From assembly GCA_963514095.1 (NCBI GenBank), contig OY741264.1, positions 30,039,598 through 30,103,597 on the forward strand: a stretch of 64,000 nucleotides of DNA, read 5' to 3'. Positions 38,959 through 50,213 of this stretch are shown piece after piece. The DNA is from Eutrigla gurnardus (Eukaryota > Chordata > Actinopteri > Perciformes > Triglidae). A program made the translations under genes and the position numbers. The notes under the pieces were generated by a model that searched no databases, was not told the DNA's origin, and saw nothing but the letters and a program-made list of their open reading frames with translations. Each line of letters starts with the position of its first letter. Position 1 is the stretch's first letter.

Positions 38959-40188
38959 AAGTAAAGACCATTTACAAAGAAGTTATTTGGTTTGACTGTT
39001 CTTCTACCTAAATGGTTATGTTTGTATGTTTTCCGTCACATTACATTCATTTGGATAATGATAAGCTCATTTGGCCACTTTTGGAGAGGTTTTGGGTAAC
39101 CTGAGAAATAAAAAAAAGAAGAAAAAATAGAAACTTTTTCTTCTTTTTATTAGTAGTAGTTAAAGTATTGGTGAAATAAACAAAAAAAAGTAGAATGATT
39201 TACCTCCAAAGACCCATAATGTCATTTGGCACAAAGTGGCCATTTGGAGTCTCCAAACTCAGTCTGGACATTGCCCTACAAAAACCACTGCTAAACACTC
39301 ACTTTTTGGGTGTTTTTTTATCTACCTTCTACCAGTTGTTGGTCAGGCTTGTGGCTGTGGCTTCATTCAGCTTTTAGGCCTAAATAGCAGAGCCACAGTT
39401 AACTCGCTTCAGTGAAAAATAATAAAAATTTAGGTAAGGCAAAAAATTGCAATTTCTTAAAGAAAGTTATGAAAAAAGTCATAGTATAGCATGTTGAAAA
39501 AAGTTATGTAAAAAGTAGTAGTATGTTGAAAAAGTCAGTTTGGTATGTCGAAAAAAGTTGTGAAAAAGTCATAGTATAGTATGTCGAAAAAAGTAATAAT
39601 AATAATAATAATAATTTATTTTATTTGTAATGCACTTTATATTGAGCAAACAATCTCAAAGTGCTACATAAGAAAAAAAAGAAAAGTAAATAGTACAGCA
39701 TTTTGGACAAAGTTGTGAAAAAAAGTCATAGTATTTTTAAAAAAAGCTATCAGTCTTTGCAGCGCGTCGACACCAGATGAAGATCGTTTGTTTGGACCAA
39801 AAACAAAAGCATCAAATCAAGGAACACGAGGTTGTGAGTGAAGGTTCATTTCTACTAACACCACTTATTGATTCAATTAGTGTGAAAATGTGTTTTAAAT
39901 GCTTGTTGTCTGGTTTTAAACAGCTTTGCTATGTAAGTATATGAGACACTCCAGGAAAAAGCTTTCATACACTGATCAATTCTTAAATGTTCTATTTAGC
40001 TTCCATAACACATTTTCTTTTTTTTCATCTGAGATTTCTGCTAAACTCACTAAAAGTTGCCGTTAGATAATGCCTCGATTGCATATTTAAGTATTTCAGA
40101 AAACGTTTAACTAAATAATTGACTGGCTGTCAGTAATCAACTGGGGAAGTTTCATGGTGATATCTATTAGTTATTATTATTTTATTTG
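38959..40188. repeat. Segmental duplicate, copy 2, left part
   Basis: Aligns with 1-1020. Sequence before 38959 is unique to this copy within the window. It holds an additional (TAA)n run near 39598. Confidence 0.85.
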
Positions 40189-40638
40189 GCATGCGTGGCG
40201 TTCGGGTGACTTCCGTGATTTCGCTTCTTAGAAATTTGCCACACATTTCTATAAGCTTTTTATAACATTTTAAACTCAAGCCCTGCTTTTTATTAGCACT
40301 TCATCCATTCGGGCTGTTGTTTTAATCATCGGACGAGCCGACTACAAGTTTTTTGTAGGATACCACTGCACGACTGTGCCGACATGGCAGCACTACAACT
40401 ACCGGACGCCTAGACAACTCACTGGGCCCAGTCGCTGGGCCCTCGTCCGTAAGTTTTAAACTCCTGGGTGATCAAAAGCTGATTTCTCTATCCAAACGCA
40501 GCGGACTCCATTTTGGAGTCCTCGTGTGTATGTTTCTTTCATTTGCATTGCTCCTTAAGCTACCAGTAAACAGATCATACACCCCTGTCAGACCACTCGT
40601 TTGCTGCCGCAGTTGTTTTTGTTTCCCCAGCTGCATCC

Positions 40639-42015
40639 ATGGCTTCATCCATATCACCCGCAGAAAACCCACTGCTCATCGAGGCCAATAAAAGGATCGC
40701 TTACCTGCTGGAAGAAAATCGCCGACTATCCACTGAGCTCAAATCCAGCGAGTCCTTGCTGTCTCAGTTTATTGATCTGACTCACAACCAGTCACGGAAG
40801 ATCTCCACACTCTCCACAGCCCTCCATGACACAGTCCCCTGGGAACCATCTACACACCCACACCTATCCGGCTGCTCAACACCAAAAGGAGCTAAACCGA
40901 GGGTCCCGGTGGTCCTCTGCTCGACTCCAAACCAGCTAGCAGCCCAGTCGCTCTGGACTGATGTTGTTCAGGGTGCTAAATGGCATCCACCTGCCCCCGG
41001 ACTTTGTCTGGAGCTCTCAGATCGTTTACGGGCTCCTGTCCACTGAAGCTGCAGCAGCTTTGCCACCGCCAGCTGCTCCCCCCGCCACTGCTGCTGCCGC
41101 TGCCGCCTCACCTCCACCTGACGCTCCTGTCGCTGCTGCGGATCAGACGACTGCTCCTCCAGCCGCCGCCGCATCTCCTCCTCCTGCCGCGGATCGGACG
41201 ACTGCTCCTCCAGCCACCGCCGCCGCATGTCCTCCACCTGCCGCTGCTGCGGATCGGACGTCTGCTCCTCCAGCCGCCACCGCCGCCGCATCTCCTCCTC
41301 TTGCCGCTGCTGCGGATCGGACGACTGCTCCTCTAGCCGCCGCCGCCGCATCTCCTCCACCTACCGCAGCTACGGATCGGGCGACTGCTCCTCCAGCCGC
41401 CGCCTCCTCTCCTCCACAGGACTCGGGTTCGGATCCACCTGGCCAGTCCACTGAGCCCCAGCCACTACCGCATCTTCAGTTTCCTGGAAATGTGCGTTCT
41501 CCTCCCTTGCCATCCACTTGTCATGGATCCCACCGACAAGCTCCTCATCCCCTCTTCCCGCCCACCACTCTCATCGTGGGAGACTCCATTATCAAACACG
41601 TCCGTTACTTCAACGCAATCACGCGGTGCTTTCCCGGATCCACTGTGCCTGTCATTTAAAAAAAAAACTCCCTGAGCTTCTGCACTCCCTTCCCTCCACG
41701 GTTTCCAAAATCATAGTGCACGTTGGAATAAATGACACTACTTGCAGGCCCTCTGAACTGATAAAAGCTGACTTTAAACTCCTCCTCAGTCTCCTGCACA
41801 GCGCTGGCAAATCGGTGTTCATATCTGGCCCCATTCCAACACTGTCATGTAGTTCGGAACGATTCAGCCGGGTCTTCTACCTCCATTCCTGGCTGCTCTC
41901 CACTTGCAAAGAACTCAAATTAGGTTTTATAGATAACTTCAATTTGTTCTGGGGCCGCTCCAACTTCTTCTTACTGATGGTATTCACCCAAACCGCCTTG
42001 GTACCTCTATGCTAA
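40639..42015 (+). pseudogene. LINE ORF1: coiled coil plus SGNH esterase-like domain
   Basis: Starts MASSISPAENPLLIEANKRI with a leucine-rich coiled-coil segment, followed by an Ala/Pro-rich tandem-repeat region (41050-41420). It then has SGNH-hydrolase motifs: TLIVGDSIIKH, HVGINDTT and, in another frame, LLTDGIHPNRLG. At least three frameshifts break it, one at a poly-A run near 41657. SGNH esterases in ORF1 are known in CR1/L2-type LINEs. Confidence 0.75.
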
Positions 42016-42101
42016 AAACTAACTTCAGTATCAGTGTCCAGTACTCGACATGTGCCTGACTGTCATCATCACACACCCACGCTGCACTCTCTTCCTCGCC
42101 A

Positions 42102-45100
42102 GTGCCGCCTGCAGCAGCAGCCCCGAATACCGTGTCTACCTCTAGCTCCCCCGTGCGGTCTGGAGTGCAATCTACCTCTTTCCTTGTCAGTGACAGATCC
42201 TCTTTTGTTGTGCTCCCGATTCAAACTATTATCTCTGAAAGGAATTCTCATCAGTATCACAGTTCTAAAGCTGTGAATTATTATTACAATCTCATTCAAA
42301 TTACTGCTTCACTTCAGCATAACAATCATATCACTAAGAAAATTCCCCCTGCTGTTGTTAATTCTCCTATCTCACCCACAGTCTCACAGATTACTACTGT
42401 GAACACTGCCAGGAAATGTATTCCATATTTGTCTCGCTCATCCACTGTTAATCCTTTTAACCTATTACCAGTGTCCACACAACCTACTATATCTCAGTCA
42501 CCAATCATAGACCATACTCCAATCCTACTTAATAATCCACAATATTTCAAGCAAAGAAATGGCCTAGGATTAATTCACCTGAATATAAGAAGCCTTCTAC
42601 ATCGTGATAAACTAGAACATGTTAAAATTCTCCTGTCACAGTCTGATCCTGAGATTTTAGTTGTGTCTGAATCTTGGCTGAAAGAATCTGTCAGTGACTC
42701 CTCAGTAGCTCTGGATAACTTCAATATTTTCAGATGCGACAGGGTTGGCAAAGGAGGTGGAGTGGCAATATATGTCAAATCAAACCTTGAGGTTTCAGTC
42801 CTAAAATCTGTTTCCATCCCAAAATGTTTTGAGCTTCTCATTTTGAAGGTTGCTCTGGGGAAGAATAGTAATTTTTGTGTTGCTGGTATATATAGGCCTC
42901 CTTCAGCTGACTCAAGCTCTATTGATTGTCTAGCCGAAATACTTTCCTTATACCTGGACTTTGAAATGATTGTGATGGGTGACTTTAATCTTGATTGGTT
43001 GAGTGGTGCCTCAAATTACCTAAAATAAGTTAATGGGAATCTTGGCTTATGTCAGCTTGTTACTGAGCCTACCAGACCAAATCCTAACAATTACTCACGG
43101 TCTACCCTTATTGATTTGATTTTCTCGAACAATAGTAATAGAATCTCTGCTTGTGGTGTATTTGACCAAGGTATAAGTGATCATTGCCCCACAGCATGTG
43201 TCAGGAGCATACAGTTGCCAAAAACAAAATCACACACTGTTAAAAGGAGGAATTTCAATAACTTTGACAGCCAAGCTTTCCTCAATGACCTTGCTTCATG
43301 TAATATTGAATCAAAAATCCAAGCCACTGACCTCCAAACTGCTACAGACAGCTTTGTGATGACATTTAACTCGTTAGTAGACAAACATGCTCCCCTTAGG
43401 AAAATTAGAATTAAGAACCGAGTAACACCCTGGTTCTCACAGGAACTGTCTAGCTTGTTCAAGCACAGAAATTTAGCTTGGTCTCGTGCTAGACACTCTG
43501 GTAACTCTCATGACTGGCTCACTTTTCGTCAGATTCGTAACCGCTGTACTACAGCTGTGAGGAAAGCTAAAACCGAGTATTTTGATTATCTGATCTCTAA
43601 CTCTTCTTCCAACCCTGCTACATTTTGGAATGCAGTAAAACTACTTAAACCTAAAGTTTCCAGTGCTCTGCCGACACACCTGCGTGTAAATGATTCTGAT
43701 GTCTCAGGCGAAACTAACATCTGTCAAGCATTTAATAGACATTTTGCTGATGCTGGCCTTCTGTTCGATCAGAATTTCAGGTCCACTGTTGCTCCACCAA
43801 TTATCAGCTCTGATTGTTTGTTTAACCCTTGTTTCTCTCTTAACCCTGTCTCTCAGCAAGAGGTACTAAACCAACTAGAATTGATTAATCCTAGAAGCTC
43901 TACTGGTGAGGATAATTTAGAACCATTTTTCATCAGACTGGCAGCCCCATTTATTGCAGAGCCACTTAAATACATATTTAATCTTTCCATCTCTGCTGGC
44001 AAATTTCCCCCTGTTTGGAAATCCGCCCATGTCATTCCCCTGCACAAAGGAGGAGACAGGGATAACCCAGACAATTATCGTCCTATCTCTAAGTTACCTT
44101 GCCTTGCAAAAGTGCTTGAGACATTGATAAACAATCAACTGAAGGGCTTTCTTTCCACCTTCTCGATACTCAGTCCCCAACAATCAGGATTTAGAGCCAA
44201 TCACAGTACAACTTCAGCCATCACTCTGGTTACCAATGACATAATCACAGCATTAGACAAGAAAAAACACTGTGCTGCTTTATTTGTTGACTTGTCGAAA
44301 GCATTCGATACAGTCGATCATCAAATACTGTTGAATAGTCTACATAACATAGGTTGACATGCTAATGCCTGTGATTGGTTTGCTGACTATTTATCTTCTA
44401 GGCGCCAATGTGTAAAGTCTGGTCTAAAGTCTAATTAATTTGAAATTAGTCTTAAATGCAAAAAAGACCAAGTTTATGCTTTTCACTTGTTCCCGAAACC
44501 TGGTTTCAAATACACATTTATTAACCATAGATGGCTCATCCATAGAACGAGTCACTGAATATAAATACCTTGGTTTATGGCTTGATGAAAAGCTAACTTT
44601 TAAATTGCACATTAATGTCCTTGCCTCCACTCTGCGTCAGAAGGTTGGCTTTCTGTACCGAAACAGAGCTTATTTCCCATTACCCAGCAGGAAAAGAATT
44701 GTAGAATCAGTCTTTTTATCAGTCTTGGACTACGGTGATATCATTTACAGACATGCAGCAGCCACAACCCTCAAACCTCTGGATTCCATTCATCACTCTG
44801 CTCTCAGATTTATAACTGGGGATAGATATGACACTCATCATTGCTTCCTCTATGAAAAAGTTGGTTGGTCCTCCCTTTCTGACAGACGCATGAAGCACTG
44901 GTACATGTTTATCTTTAAAGCCCTTACTGGTAAACAGCCCCCATACATCTCATCTTTATTAGAATGGCGCTCTGGATCCTATTCTACTCGCTCTAGTGGT
45001 TTACTATTTCTTAAAGTCCCTTTTGTACACTCAGAGTTTGGTAAATCTGCCTTTTCCTTTGATGCTCCCAACTCATGGAATATTCTCCAACATATTTTGG

Positions 45101-45186
45101 AGCTGGAGATTATTCCTACTCTTGCTGATTTTAAACATATGGTGTCTGACCTTTGTAATTCTTCCTGCAACTGTTATAAAATGTAA
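42102..45186 (+). pseudogene. LINE ORF2: endonuclease and reverse transcriptase, RT core deleted
   Basis: APE-type endonuclease: LIHLNIRSL, SESWLKESV, GGGVAIYV, GIYRPPSA, MGDFNLDW, SDHCP; one in-frame TAA at 43026. RT begins with VIPLHKGGDRDNPDNYRPIS, SGFRANHST and LFVDLSKAFDTVDH, has a stop at 44355, and then jumps near 44430 to the thumb region (LNAKKTKFMLF, YKYLGLWLD). The segment that should hold the PQGS and YADD motifs is missing. The C-terminal region to 45186 is open. Dead for retrotransposition. Confidence 0.85.
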
Positions 45187-45285
45187 TTGTTATGTTCTGC
45201 TGCTGCGTGTAAACTCGTCGTCCCTGTAAATGAGGGAAACCTCAGTGACCAACGAGTTAAAATAAAGGTTTAAATAAATTTGTAT

Positions 45286-46990
45286 GCCTTCAAAGTGTAT
45301 GTAAATAACAATACATAACTTTAAAGTCACTTAAAGTGAGGTCATAGCAGAGGGCCCCATGAGGACTAGACCAGAAACGAGTGTGTGAATTTAACTCTCA
45401 GTTCCTGCTTCTATATTCTTCACAAACGTGGCCTGCTGTTGTTTACGAGGACCTTTTTCAGAACACAGTTTGGAGATTCAAGGGATCCATCTTCTCTGGA
45501 TGCATGGGGCTCAGTTGGTAGAGCGGGTTGGCCAATGTTCGGAGGGTCGCCGGTTCGTTCCCCGCCCTTGTCACTGTGTTATGGTCGTTGTGTCCATGGG
45601 CAAGACGCTTGCCCCTCCCTCCCGTGTTTTGAAAATTATCATGTTTATTTTGCTTTTGAGGTGTTGGTAGTACCCTTTTTTTTGTGCGATCTCGTAGCCT
45701 AGGCTGCCGAGAAAGACGCGTTTTTTTGACGGCCTGCTTATGGGGCGGGCAGCTAGCGGATCGTGAGGTAAAAACAGATGAATGTGATCATTTATGTTTC
45801 GGCCCAGAATCGCTGATACAACCTTTAAAGAGAGTGTGTGGGAATTACTCCCATCTAGTGGTGGATTTCTATTTTGCATTCAGACAAATGACAGACAAAA
45901 GAAGCTGGAAAACCCATAAGCCTGAAGTTCCCTCGCTAAGCCCAAATCCTGCTTCCTATTCCAGCCTCTGTTCAGTCAGCAGTTACTCCAATCGGAAACC
46001 GATGTCTTTTTGACAGTTATTCCATGTTCTTATCCATGTATTTTGCCTTATTTTCCTGAAACTGCATTAAAGTACCACAGGTAGGCTACATATCAGCCTG
46101 CTGTTATTATTTTAACATTGTGACCATTATTATTTTCAAAGGTGTTTTCAATGAAGTCAGTCAGAAGGGCAACATATGAAGTCATACATGTGTGGCCACT
46201 ACTTTATTGCACTCACATAGTTCATAGCAGCACATTACAGATAGGACACTTCCTGTTCATGCCATTTCAAAATAAGAGTCCCGGATATTCCAGTATAATG
46301 TGCTCTAAAGCACACACAAGTAAGTTTCATTCACCCAGACCATCTAGTACAGGCCGCTCAATAAAGTAGGTTACACACACAAATACACAAAAACCAAGGC
46401 ACTGCTTGAATGGTACAATAATGACGGTTTCAGTTAAGATCCGTGGTTAGTAAATGTAGACTTTTAGGCTTCGCATTCAATTGGTCCGCCATAATTGTCT
46501 GCCACACTCTTTTCAGCCGTATTTCCTTTTTTGCATGTAATACGCTTTTTTTCCTCATACATGTCCATCAGACGCTGCAGCTGACTTGGTGAAAAGTCCG
46601 CGGCCACACGTCTGCATCAGTAAATCTGTGAGCAACACCGTGATCTACTGAAGAAAGCCGTGAACGTGCATTTATACGAATGATTCACACATGGCTTGAC
46701 GAAAATACCAAAATATCACAGTATGACGTACAGCGGGGCTAATGCAGCAAGGAAATCACTTGATTGGTCTGCTTCATCAACAACAGTGTTGCAATGGTGA
46801 CTGATTGGTGGGCTGTAGATTGTAGAAACAATTCGAGTCGAGAGAGAGATGGATTTCATTTCATGTGGTGTTAAACAAAATAATTGTTGAGTTGAGAAGT
46901 TTGACTTATCTGCAATTAGGCTCATTGACCAGACACGGTCCAGCCAGATACGAGGTTTCACCGAGTCTTGTTTACAAACTGAGCAGCTGA
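45286..46990. repeat. Segmental duplicate, copy 2, right part
   Basis: Aligns with about 1041-2480. Differs by a SINE insertion at about 45500-45830. Non-coding, leading into ZNF copy 2. Confidence 0.85.
45500..45830 (+). repeat. tRNA-derived SINE
   Basis: Head with A-box-like gctcagttggtagagcggg and B-box ggttcgttccc (45551-45561), then 'catgggcaagacgcttgccc', typical of fish tRNA SINEs. Absent from copy 1, where different sequence of about 50 bp is found. Confidence 0.7.
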
Positions 46991-46995
46991 AACAT

Positions 46996-47904
46996 CTATC
47001 CTGTGTGAAATCTCATGTGTCTCTTTACACTTTGAAGGTATTTGAATTGTTTCTGACAAACTGAGCAGCTGAAAGTTTTCTCTCCTGTGTGAGTTCTCAT
47101 GTGTAACTTTAAGTTTCCTCCCTGCGTGAAAGTTTTCTTACAAACTGAACAGCTAAAAGGTTTTTCTCCTGTATGAGTTCTCTTGTGTGCGTTTAAACTT
47201 CCACTTTCTGTAAAAGTTTTCTGACAAACTGAGCAGCTAAAAGGTTTCTCTCCTGTGTGAGTTCTCATGTGTCTCTTAAAGTTTCCTCCCTGCGTGAAAG
47301 TTTTCTTACAAACTGAGCAGCTAAAAGGTTTTTCTCCTGTGTGAGTTCTCATGTGTATCTTCATATATTGTCTGTGGTCAAATGTTTTCCCACATACGAA
47401 GCATCTGAATGGTTTCTCACCAGTACTACATCTCAAATCACGGTCAGGGACTTCATCATCGGTCCAAGCCTTTAAACCTGACTGAGGTTCTCTGGTCTCC
47501 TGCCAATCATCACTGTCATCAGTCTCAGATGAGTCTTCAGTCATGTCATCAATGTGAGAAGAGTCTTCAGTCATGTCATCAGTATCTGGTTGTGGTTCTG
47601 GTCCTCCACAGTCCTCTTCACCAGCTTCTGTTTTCATCTGTTCAGTTGAGCTGCTGGCTGCAGCTGAAGCCAGCCCTGAGAACTGAGGCTTCTCTTCATC
47701 ATCTTCATCTTCTTCACTCTTCACAGGGACAAGAGTGACTGGGAACTTGATGTCAGCCTCCTCCAGCCCTTGAAGCTGCTCTCCCTCCTGACTGATCCAG
47801 ACTTCCTCCTGTTCCTCTTTGATGTGTGGGGGCTCTGGATCCTCCTGGTCCAGACTGGAGCCCCAGTCCTGCTGCTCAAAGGGAACCTCTTCTTTACACG
47901 CCAT
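46996..47904 (-). CDS. C2H2 zinc-finger gene copy 2, intact coding exon
   Basis: Minus strand, 302 aa. Acidic N-terminal region with MACKEEVPFEQQDWGSSLDQ and IKEEQEE, Glu/Asp-rich middle with repeated DDMTEDSS, then five C2H2 fingers (first FRCFVCGKTF, last FSCSVCQKQFKYLQ) joined by HTGEKPF linkers and ending RFHTG. All zinc ligands are present. The acceptor cctgcag before GACGTCCAGCA-CTG-ATG shows that an upstream exon exists; I could not find it. Likely nuclear sequence-specific DNA binding. The only ZNF of the three without a break. Confidence 0.88.
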   Translation of the reverse strand: MACKEEVPFEQQDWGSSLDQEDPEPPHIKEEQEEVWISQEGEQLQGLEEADIKFPVTLVPVKSEEDEDDEEKPQFSGLASAAASSSTEQMKTEAGEEDCGGPEPQPDTDDMTEDSSHIDDMTEDSSETDDSDDWQETREPQSGLKAWTDDEVPDRDLRCSTGEKPFRCFVCGKTFDHRQYMKIHMRTHTGEKPFSCSVCKKTFTQGGNFKRHMRTHTGEKPFSCSVCQKTFTESGSLNAHKRTHTGEKPFSCSVCKKTFTQGGNLKLHMRTHTGEKTFSCSVCQKQFKYLQSVKRHMRFHTG

Positions 47905-48641
47905 CAGTTGCTGGACGTCTGCAGGAAAACAGTAACATCACACAGAGATGTTAGTAAAACAGCTGAGCACTAAGTCACAGGTCAAAAAAAACTTGGTACA
48001 CAAAATAAATGTTAAAACCCTACATTTTTAATTACAATAAATGTTTTACAGTTTTACATAATGTTAGATTTGGCAAATGTGTCTGCTATAGACTGGACAA
48101 ACAATTACAGTAATTATTATACGATTATTACAATTATTATTGCTCACAGCAACTCAATATATGGGAAATTGGGGAAAAACTAAATGGATTTCATAGGCAC
48201 TACTAGTTTCCCAATGCATGATGGGAAGTTTTCCAGTCACTTTCAATCCAAAGGACACAGATGTTTGTTCCATTGACCGCAGAACTCCTTCCATCCTCCG
48301 TAAGAGACCCAAGACCCTGTTGTTCAGAGTTCACCTGGACTCTGCTGAGCCTCCTCCCTCTACTACCTCTCTCCCTCCCAAAAAATCCCACAAATCTGTA
48401 TCTTAGCACGTATCTCTGTTGTTTACTAGCTACGGGTTAACTTAGCCAGCGGGCGGATTGAAATCCTCACTGTGCTGATAGAGATGTACTGTTGCACTCT
48501 TCACACAAATACTTATTCTAAGTCGCTTTGGATAAAAACGTCTGCTACTTAGCTAAATGTAAATGCATTGAGATTCGCCTCTTGGTGTCTATATACTCGT
48601 TGGTTCCGGTGAAGAAGGCGGGAGAGGAGCAGCAGGGAAAG

Positions 48642-48806
48642 ATGGCGGACGAGCCCGCGGAGACGGAACAAAGGAGCGAGGAAAGAAGACAGCAGGAGGG
48701 AAACCTGGCTGCCTGTAACATACAACAGCTGTCCTTTATCACCCAGAAGCCCGGCGACCGAACCCGGGTTCGTCGGCCGCGGCACAAAAACAGCGTAGCG
48801 GGTTAA
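48642..48806 (+). CDS. Short divergent ORF, copy 2
   Basis: 54-codon ORF equivalent to 36259-36423, with Asn to Ser in EQRSEERR. Same Kozak context, stop and donor-like sequence. Protein not recognised. Confidence 0.35.
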   Translation: MADEPAETEQRSEERRQQEGNLAACNIQQLSFITQKPGDRTRVRRPRHKNSVAG

Positions 48807-49019
48807 GGTGAGGTGGTCTCAACCACATGGAACGGGACTCGGCGGTCCGGTAAACGTCACACACAGAGAGGGATTCATTAAACACGCACGGCAGCTGTCC
48901 GGTATCTGCCCAGACAAACACTCTTACTTGAGATCGCTTCACGGCGCGAGTCCGGTGGGTGAAAGTCCGTTAAGGCGTCCGGCGGGTATGGTACCTCTGC
49001 TTCGGAGCTTGTATTGAAA

Positions 49020-49448
49020 CAAAAACTTAAAGCCCCACTCATCTGCCCACTGCTCCACTGTTGCAATTGCTCTCTGCAATTTCTTCTGTATATATGCAAG
49101 ATTCCGGCCCCTTGTCCATAATGCCGTAATGACGTCATCTGCATACAATGATTTGCCTATACCTTGCTCAACCTGCTCAAAAATATCATTAATCATAACA
49201 TTAAAAAGGATTGGGCTGCAGACACTTCCCTGTGGCGTTCCATTCTCTACGCGATATGTTTTAGAATATTCTGTGCCCACCTTAACCTCTATTGTTCTTT
49301 CAAACATAAAATCTAACACCCAGTTGTAAAGTTTTCCATTTACCCCTAATCTATTGAGTTTGATGAGTAGCCCTTCCTTCCATAGCATATCATATGCTTT
49401 TTCTACATCAAAAAATACAGCAATCACCATTTCTTTGTTAGTCTGAGC
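49020..49448 (-). pseudogene. LINE reverse-transcriptase fragment
   Basis: Minus strand, open for ~140 codons: FFDVEKAYDMLW (motif A), NGTPQGSVCSPILF (motif B), YADDV (motif C). Jockey/I-like by eye; possibly the same family as the C-terminal fragment at 36707-37140. The left end abuts duplicated ZNF-upstream sequence; the right end abuts the hAT end at 49449. Confidence 0.75.
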
Positions 49449-49611
49449 CAGGGGCGAGGCCAGGGGGGGAAAGGTTAGGACGATTCCAAGGGCCCGGCAC
49501 TGACAGGGGGCCCTTTGAGGGGCTAATAATATTATTTTAATAATGTTGCCCTGTTTAGGTTTTTGGAATAAAATGTATAATTTCGTCTGTTAAAATAAGC
49601 AAATTGAACAT

Positions 49612-49982
49612 CCATCCATTTTCTACCTTTTTGTATTCAGGGTCACGGGGGGGCTGGAGCCGATCCCAGCTGACATTGGGCGAAGGCAGGGTACACCCTG
49701 GACAGGACGCCAGTCTATCACAGGGCTAACATATAGAGACAAACAACCATTCAAGCTCACATTCACACCTACGGGCAATTTAGAGTCACCAATGAACCTA
49801 TCCCCATCCTGCATGTCTTTGGACTGTGGGAGGAAGCCAGAGAACCCGGAGAGAACCCACGCTTACACGGGGAGAACATGCAAACTCCACACAGAAGGAA
49901 CCCGGGCCGACCCGGGAATCGAACCCAGGACCCTCTTGCTGTGAGGCGAGAGTGCTACCCACTACACCACCGTGCAGCCCCC
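49612..49982 (-). repeat. tRNA-headed fish repeat, full copy
   Basis: Minus strand begins gggctgcacggtggtgtagt, has B-box GGTTCGATTCCCG, and ends in the (atggatgg) tail. Inserted near the 5' end of the hAT. Confidence 0.88.
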
Positions 49983-50213
49983 CAAATTGAACATGGTTGT
50001 CGTTTTCTATAACATTTTTATAACAACATTTCATGTTGTCATTTACCCCGCCCCCCCTCTCTTTTTGGTACAGTCTGATTCTGGCAGAGCAGGACACGTG
50101 AAATGTGTATGCTCAGAGCATGATCAGCTGTTCTGACGTGAGCGCTACCGCTGCTTGCAGGTGCTTGCAGTCGCTAAGCAGGACTGATGGTGGGTCGTTA
50201 AGTGAACTGAACT

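Larger units (their letters stand above)
40189..45285 (+). mobile_element. L2/CR1-type LINE, near full length, internally deleted
   Basis: About 5.1 kb inserted in copy 2 of the duplicated segment; copy 1 shows the empty site near 1020-1045. It carries a coiled-coil/SGNH ORF1 (40639-42015) and an endonuclease-RT ORF2 (42102-45186), and ends with a short-repeat tail aaataaaggtttaaataaat. The 5' flank is slightly altered, so the target duplication is unclear. Confidence 0.85.
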
